Of a stretch of 64,000 bases of DNA, positions 28,854 to 39,443 are shown one piece after another. A program made the position numbers and the translations under genes. Within the stretch, counting starts at the first letter, position 1; each line of letters begins with the position of its first letter. This DNA is from Clostridiales bacterium (GTDB lineage: Bacteria; Bacillota; Clostridia; Lachnospirales; Lachnospiraceae): NCBI GenBank assembly GCA_021203365.1, contig JAJQBI010000078.1, forward strand, positions 1 to 64,000. Reading direction: 5' to 3'. The notes under the pieces are model-generated. The model ran no database searches and was not told where the DNA came from. It worked only from the letters and a program-made list of their open reading frames with translations.

Positions 28854-31800
28854 TCACAGGTTTTTCAATACTCTTTCCACAACTTTAACATTGTCCTGTC
28901 CATATTTTACCCGCATCCGGGAAAGCCATGTATCCTCCATATCCACCTGGAAAGCCGGCGGAAGCTTCTTCATGGCGCGCATATCCTTCAGGAAAATCAC
29001 CACGGTATTTTTCCCCGGAGACTCCCGAAGATCGGAAAAAAGCTCCTGTTCCCTCTGTCCATATTCCTCTCTCCCGGAAAACTGGAACCACAGCTCTCTC
29101 GGCACATCCTTAAAAGGACGGACCTTTTCCAGAATCAGCTTACTGGCCTTATCCTCCTCCAGGGAAACCCTTCCCTGAATAAAAACCTTCGCTTCCTCCC
29201 CGATTTCCTTCTGCCATTTCTCATAGCTCTGGGGAAAAACCATAACCTCCACGGTTCCCACCAGATCCTCCAGGGTAAGGAAAGCCATAATCTGATTTTT
29301 TTTGGTATATTTCACGGTTCGTTCCGTGATCATTCCGCCCAGAATCACCTTCTGGCTGTCACGAACCGCGGGAAGTCCGGTCTCCTCATCCGGCTGAAAA
29401 TCCGTGGTTTTCGCCGTGATGGTTTTTTCCATCATTTCACTGTATTTTTCCAGGGGATGCCCGCTCAGATAAATACCAAGAACCTCCTTCTCATAAGAAA
29501 GAAGCGTTTCCTTGTCATATTCCTCCATGGCCGGCATGCGGACCTCAAATTCCTGGCGCACACTGTCATCCACAATGTCAAAAAGACTCAGCTGTCCCGC
29601 CATCCCATGCTTACGCTCCTGAGCAATATTCTCCGCTATGGAAGCGTAGACCATCATTTTCTGTCTTCGGTTTCCTTCCAGACAGTCCAGCGCCCCGGCC
29701 TTAATAAAATTCTCAATGGCCCGTTTGTTTACCTGGGCGGTATTCCTCTCAATAAAATCCTTGAGAGAGCGATATTTCCCATTTTCTTCCCTCTCCCGGA
29801 CAATGGCCTCGATCACCGGCCGCCCCACGCTTTTGATGGCAGACAGCCCATAGCGGATGGCACCCTCGTCCACGGAAAAGCCATATTCTCCCACGTTAAT
29901 ATCCGGAGGCAGAATCTGAATCCCCATCTGACGGCAGACGGAAATATACTCCGCCACCTTGGTGGGCATTTCAATCACGGAGGTCATCAGAGCCGCCATG
30001 AATTCCACCGGGTAATAGTATTTCAGATAAGCAGTCTGATAGCACACCACCGCATAGGCCGCGGCGTGAGATTTATTAAAGGCATATTTGGCGAAATCTG
30101 TCATTTCATCAAAAATTTTATTGGCCGTTTTTTCCGGAATTCCGTTGGCAATACAGCCGGGCACTCCCTCGGCCTCATTGCCATAGACGAAGTTCTGGCG
30201 CTCCTTTTCCATAACCGACGCTTTTTTCTTGGACATGGCCCGGCGCACCAGGTCGCTTCGGCCCAGGGTATACCCGGCAAGCTTCTGCACAATCTGCATC
30301 ACCTGTTCCTGATAGACGATGCAGCCGTAGGTAGCCTTCAGAATCGGCTCCAGCTGCGGACAGTCATAACGTATGGTATCCGGCCGGTTTTTCCCCCGGA
30401 TATACTGGGGGATAAAATCCATGGGACCGGGACGGTACAGGGAAATTCCTGCAATGATATCCTCCAGGCTCTGGGGCTTCAGCTCCTTCATAAAGCTTCG
30501 CATTCCGGCACTTTCCAGCTGGAACACACCCTCCGCGTGGCCGGAGCCAAGGGATTCCAGTACCTTTTTGTCATCGTAGTCCAGGTGGTCCAGATCCACA
30601 ACATGCCCCGTATCCTTCTCCACAAGGCGCACCGCATTCTGAATCACGGTCAGGGTGCGCAGCCCCAGAAAATCCATCTTCAGAAGCCCAAGCTCCTCCA
30701 GGGTGGTCATGGTAAACTGAGTGGTAATCGTGCCGTCTGAAGCTCTGGAAAGAGGCACATATTCGTCCACGCTTTTCTGGCTGATCACCACGCCCGCCGC
30801 GTGCATGGAGGTGTGGCGGGGCAGTCCCTCCAGACGCTTCGCCAGATCGATCAGCCGGTGTATCTCTTCCTGCTCCTCATAGGCCTTCCGGAGCTCAGGG
30901 TTCATTTTTAAAGCCTTATCCAGAGTAATATTCAGTTCCCTGGGAACCAGCTTCGCAATGGCGTCTACCTGAGCATAGGGCATATCCAGCACACGACCCA
31001 CATCCCGGATTACGCCCCGGGCCGCCATGGTACCGAAGGTAACGATCTGTACCACCCGGTCTTTTCCGTATTTTCGAACCACATAGTCGATAACCTCCTG
31101 CCGGCGTTCAAAGCAGAAATCCACGTCAATATCCGGCATGGACACCCGTTCCGGATTGAGAAAACGCTCAAAAAGAAGGTCATATTTGATCGGGTCCAGC
31201 TGGGTGATTCCCAGGGTGTAGGCGACCAGGCTTCCGGCGGCGGACCCCCGGCCCGGTCCTACCATAATGTCATTTTCACGGGCATACCGGATAAAGTCCC
31301 AGACGATCAGGAAATAATCCACATACCCCATATTCTTAATGGTGGAAAGCTCATAAGTCAGACGCTCCTTCAGCTCCTCTTTCACCGGAGAATATCGTTT
31401 TTCCAGTCCCTCGAAGCACAGACGGTTCAGATATTCCCAGGAGGTGTAGGGCTCAGGAACATCAAATTTTGGAAGCTTCGTAACGCCAAACTCAATTTCC
31501 ACATGACAGCGATGGGCAATCTTATAAGTATTTTCCAGTGCCTGAGGCGCATAGGAAAAGAGCGCCGCCATCTCCTCCGGGGATTTCACGTAGTACTGAC
31601 CCCCGTCATAGCGCATCCGGTCCTCATCCGCCAGCTTCTTGCCGGTCTGAAGACAGAGAAGAACGTCATGAGGCTCCGCGTCCTCGGCATAGGTATAGTG
31701 AACATCGTTGGTGCACACCAGTTCAATGCCGGTCTCCCGGCTCATGCGCAGAAGCTGGCTGTTGACCGTCTCCTGGTCGGAAATCCCATGATCCTGAAGC

Positions 31801-32321
31801 TCCAGAAAGAAATTCCCCTTCCCAAAAATATCCTGATAACGCAGCGCCGCCGCTTTGGCTTCCTCATACATGCCCCGGGTGATAAAACGGGCCACCTCAC
31901 CGGCCAGACAGGCGCTCAAAGCAATCAGCCCCTCATGATACTGGCCAAGAAGCTCCAGATCCACCCTTGGTTTATAATAAAAGCCCTCTACAAAACCTTT
32001 CGAGACAATCTTCATCAGATTGCTGTAGCCCTGGTTATTCTCCGCCAGAAGAACCAGATGATAATAACGGTCGTCCCCGGTACCGGCCTCCCGGTCAAAG
32101 CGGGAACCTGGCGCCACATAAACCTCACAGCCAAGAACCGGATTAATCCCCGCGGCTTTGGCCGCACGGTAAAAATCAATCACACCGTACATGGCGCCAT
32201 GGTCGGTAATCGCCGCACTGTCCATGCCCAGCTCCTTTACCCGGGAGACATATTCCGATATTTTGTTGGAGCCGTCAAGGAGACTGTATTCCGTGTGGAC
32301 GTGAAGATGTGTAAAATTCAT
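28854..32321 (-). CDS. dnaE: DNA polymerase III subunit alpha
   Basis: PHP start MNFTHLHVHTEYSLLDGSNKI; VGPGRGSAAGSLVAY; MPDIDVDFCFERRQEVIDYV. Confidence 0.97.
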   Translation of the reverse strand: MNFTHLHVHTEYSLLDGSNKISEYVSRVKELGMDSAAITDHGAMYGVIDFYRAAKAAGINPVLGCEVYVAPGSRFDREAGTGDDRYYHLVLLAENNQGYSNLMKIVSKGFVEGFYYKPRVDLELLGQYHEGLIALSACLAGEVARFITRGMYEEAKAAALRYQDIFGKGNFFLELQDHGISDQETVNSQLLRMSRETGIELVCTNDVHYTYAEDAEPHDVLLCLQTGKKLADEDRMRYDGGQYYVKSPEEMAALFSYAPQALENTYKIAHRCHVEIEFGVTKLPKFDVPEPYTSWEYLNRLCFEGLEKRYSPVKEELKERLTYELSTIKNMGYVDYFLIVWDFIRYARENDIMVGPGRGSAAGSLVAYTLGITQLDPIKYDLLFERFLNPERVSMPDIDVDFCFERRQEVIDYVVRKYGKDRVVQIVTFGTMAARGVIRDVGRVLDMPYAQVDAIAKLVPRELNITLDKALKMNPELRKAYEEQEEIHRLIDLAKRLEGLPRHTSMHAAGVVISQKSVDEYVPLSRASDGTITTQFTMTTLEELGLLKMDFLGLRTLTVIQNAVRLVEKDTGHVVDLDHLDYDDKKVLESLGSGHAEGVFQLESAGMRSFMKELKPQSLEDIIAGISLYRPGPMDFIPQYIRGKNRPDTIRYDCPQLEPILKATYGCIVYQEQVMQIVQKLAGYTLGRSDLVRRAMSKKKASVMEKERQNFVYGNEAEGVPGCIANGIPEKTANKIFDEMTDFAKYAFNKSHAAAYAVVCYQTAYLKYYYPVEFMAALMTSVIEMPTKVAEYISVCRQMGIQILPPDINVGEYGFSVDEGAIRYGLSAIKSVGRPVIEAIVREREENGKYRSLKDFIERNTAQVNKRAIENFIKAGALDCLEGNRRQKMMVYASIAENIAQERKHGMAGQLSLFDIVDDSVRQEFEVRMPAMEEYDKETLLSYEKEVLGIYLSGHPLEKYSEMMEKTITAKTTDFQPDEETGLPAVRDSQKVILGGMITERTVKYTKKNQIMAFLTLEDLVGTVEVMVFPQSYEKWQKEIGEEAKVFIQGRVSLEEDKASKLILEKVRPFKDVPRELWFQFSGREEYGQREQELFSDLRESPGKNTVVIFLKDMRAMKKLPPAFQVDMEDTWLSRMRVKYGQDNVKVVERVLKNL

Positions 32322-33164
32322 TTATTTCTTCCTTATCTTTCGATCCTGAATTTCTATTTCCCCGGCTTTCAGCAGATGCCCCACCGCGCGCTTAAAGGCG
32401 TTTTTGCTCAGGCCGAATTCCCGCTGTATAATTTCCGGGGACGCCTTATCGTCAAAGGGCAGAACACCGGCATGGTCATTGACAATAATATCCAGCACAC
32501 TTTCCGCGTCCTCCTCCAGCTGAAGATAGGCTTTCTTCCGGGAAGATACATTCAGCTTCCCGTCCTCCTTCACCTCCGTAACCCGGAGCTCCAGGATCTG
32601 ACCCGGCGTATAGCTTCCCTGGGCCTCCCGGGCGGGAATCAGCGCGGAATACCGGTCATCCACGGCGACAAACACCCCGAAACGCTCACTGATCTCATAG
32701 ACCCTTCCCTTCACCTCGTCGCCGATGGAATAAGGGGCGCGGGTGGAAAGATAGTGATACACCTTCATCGTGGCGCACAGGCGTCCGCTTTTGTCCACAT
32801 AGAGCGCCACCAGACAGGAATCTCCCTCCTTCACACGGAAGGTCTGCTCATGATAGGGGAGAAGAAGATCCTTCTCCAGCCCCCAGTCCAGAAAAGCCCC
32901 GATTTTCGTCACCTGAACCACGGTGAGCACCGCGGTCTCTCCCAGGGTAATCCGCGGCTCACGAACCGTGGCGATCAGACGGTCATTGGAATCCCGGTAA
33001 ATAAACACTTCCAGAGTATCACCATTTTCGGTTCCCTCCGGAACCTGCTTTCCGGGCAAAAGCACCCGTTCCTGCTGAGGCGCGTTCAGACTTTCCCCCA
33101 GATAAACCCCAAAATCCACGGTTTTTACAACCGTCAGAACCTGTTTTTTTCCAATCTCAATCAT
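32322..33164 (-). CDS. cvfB: S1 RNA-binding protein, CvfB family
   Basis: Tandem S1-like domains (VKTVDFGVYL, VTKIGAFLDWGLEKDLLLPYHEQ) and C-terminal winged helix. Confidence 0.88.
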   Translation of the reverse strand: MIEIGKKQVLTVVKTVDFGVYLGESLNAPQQERVLLPGKQVPEGTENGDTLEVFIYRDSNDRLIATVREPRITLGETAVLTVVQVTKIGAFLDWGLEKDLLLPYHEQTFRVKEGDSCLVALYVDKSGRLCATMKVYHYLSTRAPYSIGDEVKGRVYEISERFGVFVAVDDRYSALIPAREAQGSYTPGQILELRVTEVKEDGKLNVSSRKKAYLQLEEDAESVLDIIVNDHAGVLPFDDKASPEIIQREFGLSKNAFKRAVGHLLKAGEIEIQDRKIRKK

Positions 33165-34788
33165 TTAACCTTTCCTCATTATGCACATATTTTTTCGAAA
33201 AATCATTTCCCTCATAGCAGAGCCCGGCCTGATTTGCCACAATTCCCATCAGTATAAAAAACATGGGCGTGACGTGTATCTGAAGATTGTTGACCATGCC
33301 CTGCATAAGGTACGCCACAATCCCCGCGCAGCCCAGAATCGCCACTTTATTTTTTCCGGCGGCACGGACACAGGAAACCAGAAGTGAAATCTGCATCCCC
33401 ATGTAAGACACTGCCCCAAAAATACCGGTAACCGTCAGAAGAGTAAGAAACTCATTGTGGGCGTCAATGTATTTCTGCCCCACAATGGTATGCATCTCCT
33501 GCCGGTATTCCAGCTTCATGGCATTGTAATAGCAGTTCGGCCCATAGCCAAACAGCTTCTGCCAGAGAGGCATTTCCAGGAAATTCCGCACCGTCCGCTT
33601 CCATATAAATCCCCGATAGGTTCCAAATTCGTCCTCAAGGGGCCAGATCATCACAAAAGCCGCCACAGCCACCGCCAGCACAGCCGCCAGCAGGATTTTT
33701 CGTCCATATTTATGGAGAAAGGAGACATACCGGCTGTTTATCAGAAGACAGAACAAAACCAGAATCAGTGTTTCCGCCAGAAGAAGCCGGCTGTCCAGAA
33801 GCATGTAAATCGTGTCATGCTTTCGCAGAGACCGGATCCACAGCTCATTCTGTCCCAGAGCCGCCATCCCCACATCGGTAAGCTTCATCGCCGCACAGCC
33901 CAGAATCCAGGCCAGAACCAGCTTCGCAAAATCCCGCAGCCGCTCCAGGTCCTTCATTGCAAAAGCCAGCAGAACCGCCATCCCGCTTCCCACCGAAAGC
34001 AGGAAGCTGTCACTCCTGGCGGCAATGCAGGCATAGATTCCCAGAATGGACGCCACATAACAGAAAATCCGCAGCACCCTGTTTTTCCCAATAAAAAACA
34101 GACTCATGAGAAGAATCACCGCCACGCCGGAAAAGCCGGCCACTGTATTGATATTCCCCAGCATTCCCATAAAGGTATCTCTCTGAGACTGGGACATATT
34201 GGCATACAGCTCAAAGACGTCCACACCCCAGAACTGCAGCGTGACTACAATCCACATAAAAAAACAGGCCCACAGAAAAGCCGCCGTGGGAATTACATTG
34301 GCGTGATAAAACCGGGATACCACAAAATAAACACCTACACACAGAAGGAACACAAACCCGCCAAGCCGTCTCCCATCAGTCCCCCAGAACGCTTCCGCCA
34401 TCTCCTCACTCATCAGGCAGGAGATTACAACCGTCGCGGCAAACAGAACAGCAAATCCATCCGTCGCCGTCCATCTTCGCGCAGCCCGCACACCGTTTTT
34501 CCTCCGGAGAAGCAGTGCGGGGACCCCCGCCGCCAGACCACAGATCAGAATGAGCCCCGCCGCAGTCACAAAAAAGGTTCTCTTCGCCTCGGTTGTATTC
34601 AGATAATAATTCTGCAGATACAGAGGAAAAATCCCCAGCATCGCTGTCAGAAAAGCCATGGTCAGAATTTTCATTGTTCTTTCCGGCAGCTTTGGAATAA
34701 AATCTCGCATACAGCAATCGCCCCATTTGTCATATATTTCAGAGAAATTATACCTTTTTGGCCTGCCTGTGTAAAGTGAAAGAAACAT
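33157..34788 (-). CDS. O-antigen ligase-family membrane protein
   Basis: Many TM segments; GYGPNCYYNAMKLEYRQE...YIDAHNEFLTLLTVTGIFGAVSYMGM (Wzy_C-like); start may be downstream of 34788. Confidence 0.8.
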   Translation of the reverse strand: MFLSLYTGRPKRYNFSEIYDKWGDCCMRDFIPKLPERTMKILTMAFLTAMLGIFPLYLQNYYLNTTEAKRTFFVTAAGLILICGLAAGVPALLLRRKNGVRAARRWTATDGFAVLFAATVVISCLMSEEMAEAFWGTDGRRLGGFVFLLCVGVYFVVSRFYHANVIPTAAFLWACFFMWIVVTLQFWGVDVFELYANMSQSQRDTFMGMLGNINTVAGFSGVAVILLMSLFFIGKNRVLRIFCYVASILGIYACIAARSDSFLLSVGSGMAVLLAFAMKDLERLRDFAKLVLAWILGCAAMKLTDVGMAALGQNELWIRSLRKHDTIYMLLDSRLLLAETLILVLFCLLINSRYVSFLHKYGRKILLAAVLAVAVAAFVMIWPLEDEFGTYRGFIWKRTVRNFLEMPLWQKLFGYGPNCYYNAMKLEYRQEMHTIVGQKYIDAHNEFLTLLTVTGIFGAVSYMGMQISLLVSCVRAAGKNKVAILGCAGIVAYLMQGMVNNLQIHVTPMFFILMGIVANQAGLCYEGNDFSKKYVHNEERLND

Positions 34789-34835
34789 GAAATTTGGAAA
34801 TTCAGTTACTATTCACCGGTTCTGACAGCTCCCTC

Positions 34836-36413
34836 TCAGTCCGTCTTGCTGTTCTCTTTTTCCAGAAGACGGAAGGAAAAGCTCAGATAAAGCACCTCCT
34901 CCGGATCGTCCAGATCCGATTCCAGAAGCGCCTTAATCTTATCCAGACGATAAAGAAAAGTGCTCCTGTGTATAAACAGCCTTTTCGCCGACTGCATGGC
35001 ATTCATATGCTCATCCAGATACACCTTCAGCGTCTTCATATATTCCGTTCCCTGCCGGTCATCTGATTTCTGCAGCCTCCGAAGCTTTTCATGGCAGAGC
35101 ATATACCCCGGCAGTCTCCTGGCCGACTGTTCCAGGATATAAGAAAAAGCCACATCCTGAAAATGATGGATCCACAGATAGGGCTTCACCCTTCCCCCCA
35201 CATCCAGGGCAAGATCCGCCTGCACATACTGCCTCCGAAGATTTCCGTGGCCCTCCATCACCCAGCTGTATCCGGCCTTCAGAAAGCTTTCCCGGATAAA
35301 ATATTTCAGCTTTCCCTCCAGATCCTCCAGCTCCATTCCCACAAGATCCAGGTCAAAAAAGGTCACGATTTCCTCCTGATAGGAAAAGCTGCAGGCTCCG
35401 GAAATGGTATCCTCCATATAGGAACAGATGGCATTCATGGTCAGATTCTGCTGATCCAGATAGGTCACCTGAAAAATCAGACACAGGTAAGAATGCTCCT
35501 GTTTCCAGCCAAAGGAGGAAAGCTGCTGGCTGACCTCTATATAATCCGCCGTACGGTCCGTAAGAATCCGCCGAAATAGTCTCCGCAGACTGTGTGTTTC
35601 CTTTTTTTCCGTTTTTTCTTCCCGGGCAATCATTCTCTGTACATAAGGCGCCATAAATTCCAGCAGATACCCGTCTCCCGGAGTAAGCTTTTTGTGAAAT
35701 TCCACCAGGACCAGACGGTATCTGCACTCGTTTCCGTTCCAGAGATTCATGTTGTAGGAACGGTATCCCGTGATATATTCCGGATAGAGGACCGCCTCCC
35801 TGGCGCTTTGCATTTCATTAAACTGTTCATCCTGCTTCAGCGCGTTGATATATTCCATATTCGCAGCATCATCTATGGAAAAGATATGGGCCTCCGGCGG
35901 CATGTCCTCTCCTCCCGCCTGTGCCTTCAGCCGGAAATCCACACCGATCACAGAAATGGGATTGAGAAAAACCAGAGTGGAGATCATCAGCATTTCCTCC
36001 AGTGTACCCTTTCCCGAACTGAGAAATTCCAGTTTTTCCTTCCAGTCCTCCAGCCTGTCAAAAATGTCCTGCACCTCGTTCAGCACCCATCCGATGCTTT
36101 CCTCCGTCTCCACATGAATGCAGGGGAATCCTTCGTCTTCTTTTATGGCCTCTGCCGAAGGAGCATCCGGGGCGCCCCCGTCTTTTTCCGTAATAGACGT
36201 GCAAAGAAGAATCAGACATACATTTTCCCCATAAAAATCCATGGTACGTATATCCCGGTCCTCCGCCACATAAAAGTGTCTCGGACGCAGGGTCTTCCCC
36301 TTTTCATACAAAAAAGGCCGCCCCAGCGCAGGCAGCCCACAGAGATCCCCGCCGGGGGAGACCTTCATTTTCTTTTCCAGATATTCCAGCACAATCTCCG
36401 CGGTAAGCTTCAT
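34836..36413 (-). CDS. PucR-family transcriptional regulator
   Basis: C-terminal HTH: TLKVYLDEHMNAMQSAKRLFIHRSTFLYRLDKIKALLESDLDDPEEVLYLSFSFRL. Confidence 0.85.
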   Translation of the reverse strand: MKLTAEIVLEYLEKKMKVSPGGDLCGLPALGRPFLYEKGKTLRPRHFYVAEDRDIRTMDFYGENVCLILLCTSITEKDGGAPDAPSAEAIKEDEGFPCIHVETEESIGWVLNEVQDIFDRLEDWKEKLEFLSSGKGTLEEMLMISTLVFLNPISVIGVDFRLKAQAGGEDMPPEAHIFSIDDAANMEYINALKQDEQFNEMQSAREAVLYPEYITGYRSYNMNLWNGNECRYRLVLVEFHKKLTPGDGYLLEFMAPYVQRMIAREEKTEKKETHSLRRLFRRILTDRTADYIEVSQQLSSFGWKQEHSYLCLIFQVTYLDQQNLTMNAICSYMEDTISGACSFSYQEEIVTFFDLDLVGMELEDLEGKLKYFIRESFLKAGYSWVMEGHGNLRRQYVQADLALDVGGRVKPYLWIHHFQDVAFSYILEQSARRLPGYMLCHEKLRRLQKSDDRQGTEYMKTLKVYLDEHMNAMQSAKRLFIHRSTFLYRLDKIKALLESDLDDPEEVLYLSFSFRLLEKENSKTD

Positions 36414-36461
36414 AAACACCTCCGGTAAAACCTGCTTTTCCGTCCTCAGAAAACCGCATTC

Positions 36462-37097
36462 TCAGACAAAAAATGTCTTCGCCACCTCGGCCGCATCCAC
36501 AGCCGTCTCCGTATACGCGTCCGCCCCCATCTCATCGGCCATCTCCTGGGTTACAGAGCCGCCTCCCACCATAATCCTGATATGAGCCGTCTCTTTGTTT
36601 TCCCGCAGTGTTTTTACCACATGGCGCATCTCCGGGGCACAGGTTGTCAGAAGAGAAGAAATACATACCAGAGAAACCTCCGGATTTTTGCGAACCGCCT
36701 GCAGGAATTCCCTTTCCGAGACATCCACTCCAAGATCGATCACCTTAAAACCGGCGCTTCGGAGCATAATCGCCACCAGATTTTTCCCCACATCATGGAG
36801 ATCCCCCTTCACAGCGCCCACAACCACGGTGGCAATCGGCTCCTTCAGTTCCTTATCCATATAGGGCTCCAGAATATCCAGGCCCTTTCGCATACTCCGG
36901 GCGGCCGTAAGTATCCTGGGAATATCCCCGTCTCTGTCCTGAAAGGCCTTTCCCGCGTTTCGCATGGCCGGCGTCATCGCTTCCTCCAGAATCTCCGGAG
37001 GGCTGATTCCTTCCCCTATCGCCTGGCGGACCAGCTTTTCCGTTTCCCTCGGACGTCCGTTCTCAATCGCTTCCCGGATCTCCTGAATTATACTCAT
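36462..37097 (-). CDS. Corrinoid (B12-binding) methyltransferase protein
   Basis: VKGDLHDVGKNLVAIMLRSAGFKVIDLGVDV (DxHxxG) with N-terminal helical cap. Confidence 0.92.
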   Translation of the reverse strand: MSIIQEIREAIENGRPRETEKLVRQAIGEGISPPEILEEAMTPAMRNAGKAFQDRDGDIPRILTAARSMRKGLDILEPYMDKELKEPIATVVVGAVKGDLHDVGKNLVAIMLRSAGFKVIDLGVDVSEREFLQAVRKNPEVSLVCISSLLTTCAPEMRHVVKTLRENKETAHIRIMVGGGSVTQEMADEMGADAYTETAVDAAEVAKTFFV

Positions 37098-37287
37098 GCT
37101 ATCGGCCTCTTTTCACTTCATTATTACAAGTATACCCCCTGAACCGAAAAAAAACAACTGTACATTCTTAATGCAAAGGTTAAAAACACGTGAATAAATC
37201 AATCGAAAGCCGGAAAATTTATTCAAACCGGACAGACGAAAAACTGCGGTTCGCAGGAACGATGAATGAATTCATTTTTCAGAATTA

Positions 37288-37316
37288 TTGGAAATTCAAA
37301 ATGGTCATGCTATAAT
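37288..37316 (+). promoter_or_regulatory. Sigma-A-like promoter for sugar-type ABC operon
   Basis: TTGGAA, 17 nt spacer, TATAAT. Confidence 0.65.
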
Positions 37317-37382
37317 AGAACGAAATTGGAATCATAAAAAAGGATGGGAGCAATAAGCGGACTTAATAAGGAGAAACAAAAA

Positions 37383-38492
37383 ATGAAGGTTGTATTACAA
37401 AATCTGACAAAGAAATTCCCAAACCGAAATAAAAAAAACCACGAGGATTTTACCGCGGTGAATGATGTCACCTTTGAAATCCCAGACGGAAAGCTGGTCG
37501 GCCTTCTCGGTCCATCCGGATGCGGAAAAAGCACAACACTCTTCATGATCTGCGGACTGCAAAAGCCCACCGGCGGAAAAATATTCTTCGGGGAGGAGGA
37601 TATCACCGATCTGCCCCCGGAAAAAAGAGGCGTGGGCGTCGTGTTTCAGAATTACGCCCTTTACCCCCACCTGACCGTAAGACAGAACATTCTTTTTCCC
37701 CTTCAGAATCTGAAAGGCAGGGAAAAGCTCTCCAAAACAGAGATGGAAGAAAAAGCCAGGGAGGCGGCCAGACTGGTGCAGATCGATGAGCTGATGGAGC
37801 GCAGGCCAGGGGAACTCTCCGGCGGGCAGCAGCAGCGGGTAGCCATTGCCAGAGCCATGGTAAAAATGCCCCGGGTTCTTCTCCTGGATGAGCCCCTCTC
37901 CAACCTGGATGCCCGGTTAAGGCTGCAGACAAGAGAAGAAATCCGCAGAATTCAGAAAGAGACCGGAATCACAACGGTGTTTGTGACCCATGACCAGGAA
38001 GAAGCCATGAGCATTTCAGACCAGATTGTCGTTATGAATCAGGGAGTGGTCCAGCAGATTGGAAAGCCCCAGGAGGTTTACGACGATCCGATAAATCTGT
38101 TTGTGGCAAAGTTCCTCGGGACACCGCCCATTAATTTATTCCACGGAAAAATAAAAGGCGGCCGGCTCTGCATCGGCAGGGACGCTGTTTTGAATGTGGG
38201 AGACGTTTCAGATCAGGAGGTTTTCGTGGGAATCCGGCCGGAAGGCTTCGTCCTAAACCAGAACGGACCCCTTGGCTGCAGACTTTCCGGAATCGAAGTG
38301 CTGGGACGGGAGATCAGCGTGGTTTCCACAAACGAATTCGCCATAAGCCCTTCCATCCGTTCTGTCATAAGCGCAGAAAAGACACCGGATGTGGGAAATG
38401 AATCTGTAAAATTCTCGCTGAAGCCCGGAAAGGTTTTTCTTTTCCGGAAGGATACGCAGGAGAGGATCCGTTTTAAAGCGGACAACGCGTGA
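37383..38492 (+). CDS. Carbohydrate-type ABC transporter ATP-binding protein (UgpC/MsmK/MalK-like)
   Basis: GPSGCGKSTTLFMICGLQKPTGG, LSGGQQQRVAIARAMVKMPRVLLLDEPLSNLDARLR, TOBE-like C-terminus; RBS AAGGAG before ATG 37383. Confidence 0.93.
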   Translation: MKVVLQNLTKKFPNRNKKNHEDFTAVNDVTFEIPDGKLVGLLGPSGCGKSTTLFMICGLQKPTGGKIFFGEEDITDLPPEKRGVGVVFQNYALYPHLTVRQNILFPLQNLKGREKLSKTEMEEKAREAARLVQIDELMERRPGELSGGQQQRVAIARAMVKMPRVLLLDEPLSNLDARLRLQTREEIRRIQKETGITTVFVTHDQEEAMSISDQIVVMNQGVVQQIGKPQEVYDDPINLFVAKFLGTPPINLFHGKIKGGRLCIGRDAVLNVGDVSDQEVFVGIRPEGFVLNQNGPLGCRLSGIEVLGREISVVSTNEFAISPSIRSVISAEKTPDVGNESVKFSLKPGKVFLFRKDTQERIRFKADNA

Positions 38493-38505
38493 GAGGATGT
38501 GAAAA

Positions 38506-39402
38506 ATGAAAAAAAACAACTGCAAAGCCTGGCTGTATCTTTTGCCGGCAATCCTTTTTCTGGGCGTTTTCATGGTATATCCTCTGATCGATGTGTTTAT
38601 CTATTCCTTCGAGGAAGGCTATAACTTCGCTTCCCAGACTTTTTGGGGCACGGGTATATACAATTACTCCTATGTTTTACATGATCCCTATTTTCTGCAG
38701 GCGGTAAGAAACACATTTTTAATGGTGATCATTACGGTTCCCGCTTCCACCATCCTTGCGCTGCTGATCTCAGCGGGACTGAGCTCCATCCGGCCGCTGC
38801 GGAACCTGTTTCAGACCATCTATTTTCTGCCCTACGTGACAAACACGCTGGCAGTAGGCCTTGTATTCATGATCCTTTTCAAGAAAACCGCCTACAGCGA
38901 CGGCCTGGTCAACCTTCTGATTCAATGGTTCGGCGGAACCTCCGTAGACTTTATTGACGGACCCTACTGGGCAAAGATGTTTGTGATGTGCTTCTACATC
39001 ATCTGGGTAGTCATGCCCTTTAAAATCCTGCTTTTGACCAGTGCTCTTTCCTCGGTGGATCAAAGCTATTACAACGCGGCAAGGGTAGACGGAACCTCCG
39101 GCTTCCGTATCTTCCGGAAAATCACACTGCCCATGATCTCACCCACGATATTTTACCTGGTCATCACTGGATTTATCGGTGCCTTTAAGGAATACAGCGA
39201 CGCGGTGGCCCTCTTCGGAACCGACCTGAACGCGGCGGGAATGAACACGATTGTGGGATATATTTATGACATGCTGTACGGAGACAGCGGCGGCTATCCG
39301 TCCTACGCCTCCGCAGCCGCAATTCTGCTGTTTGTCATTGTTCTGACCATCACATGCGTCAACCTTCTGTTCAGCAAAAAGCACACTTATTATATAAACT
39401 GA
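38506..39402 (+). CDS. Carbohydrate-type ABC transporter permease (UgpA/MalF type)
   Basis: LYLLPAILFLGVFMVYPLIDVFIYSF; YYNAARVDGTSGFRIFRKITLPMI. Confidence 0.93.
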   Translation: MKKNNCKAWLYLLPAILFLGVFMVYPLIDVFIYSFEEGYNFASQTFWGTGIYNYSYVLHDPYFLQAVRNTFLMVIITVPASTILALLISAGLSSIRPLRNLFQTIYFLPYVTNTLAVGLVFMILFKKTAYSDGLVNLLIQWFGGTSVDFIDGPYWAKMFVMCFYIIWVVMPFKILLLTSALSSVDQSYYNAARVDGTSGFRIFRKITLPMISPTIFYLVITGFIGAFKEYSDAVALFGTDLNAAGMNTIVGYIYDMLYGDSGGYPSYASAAAILLFVIVLTITCVNLLFSKKHTYYIN

Positions 39403-39443
39403 TCCCCGCATTTGCGCAAAAAAATCTGGAAAGGTGGGATACT

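Noticed and set aside
31503-33257. 584-aa + strand ORF over dnaE/cvfB
   Set aside because: Antisense to dnaE and cvfB; no domain signal.
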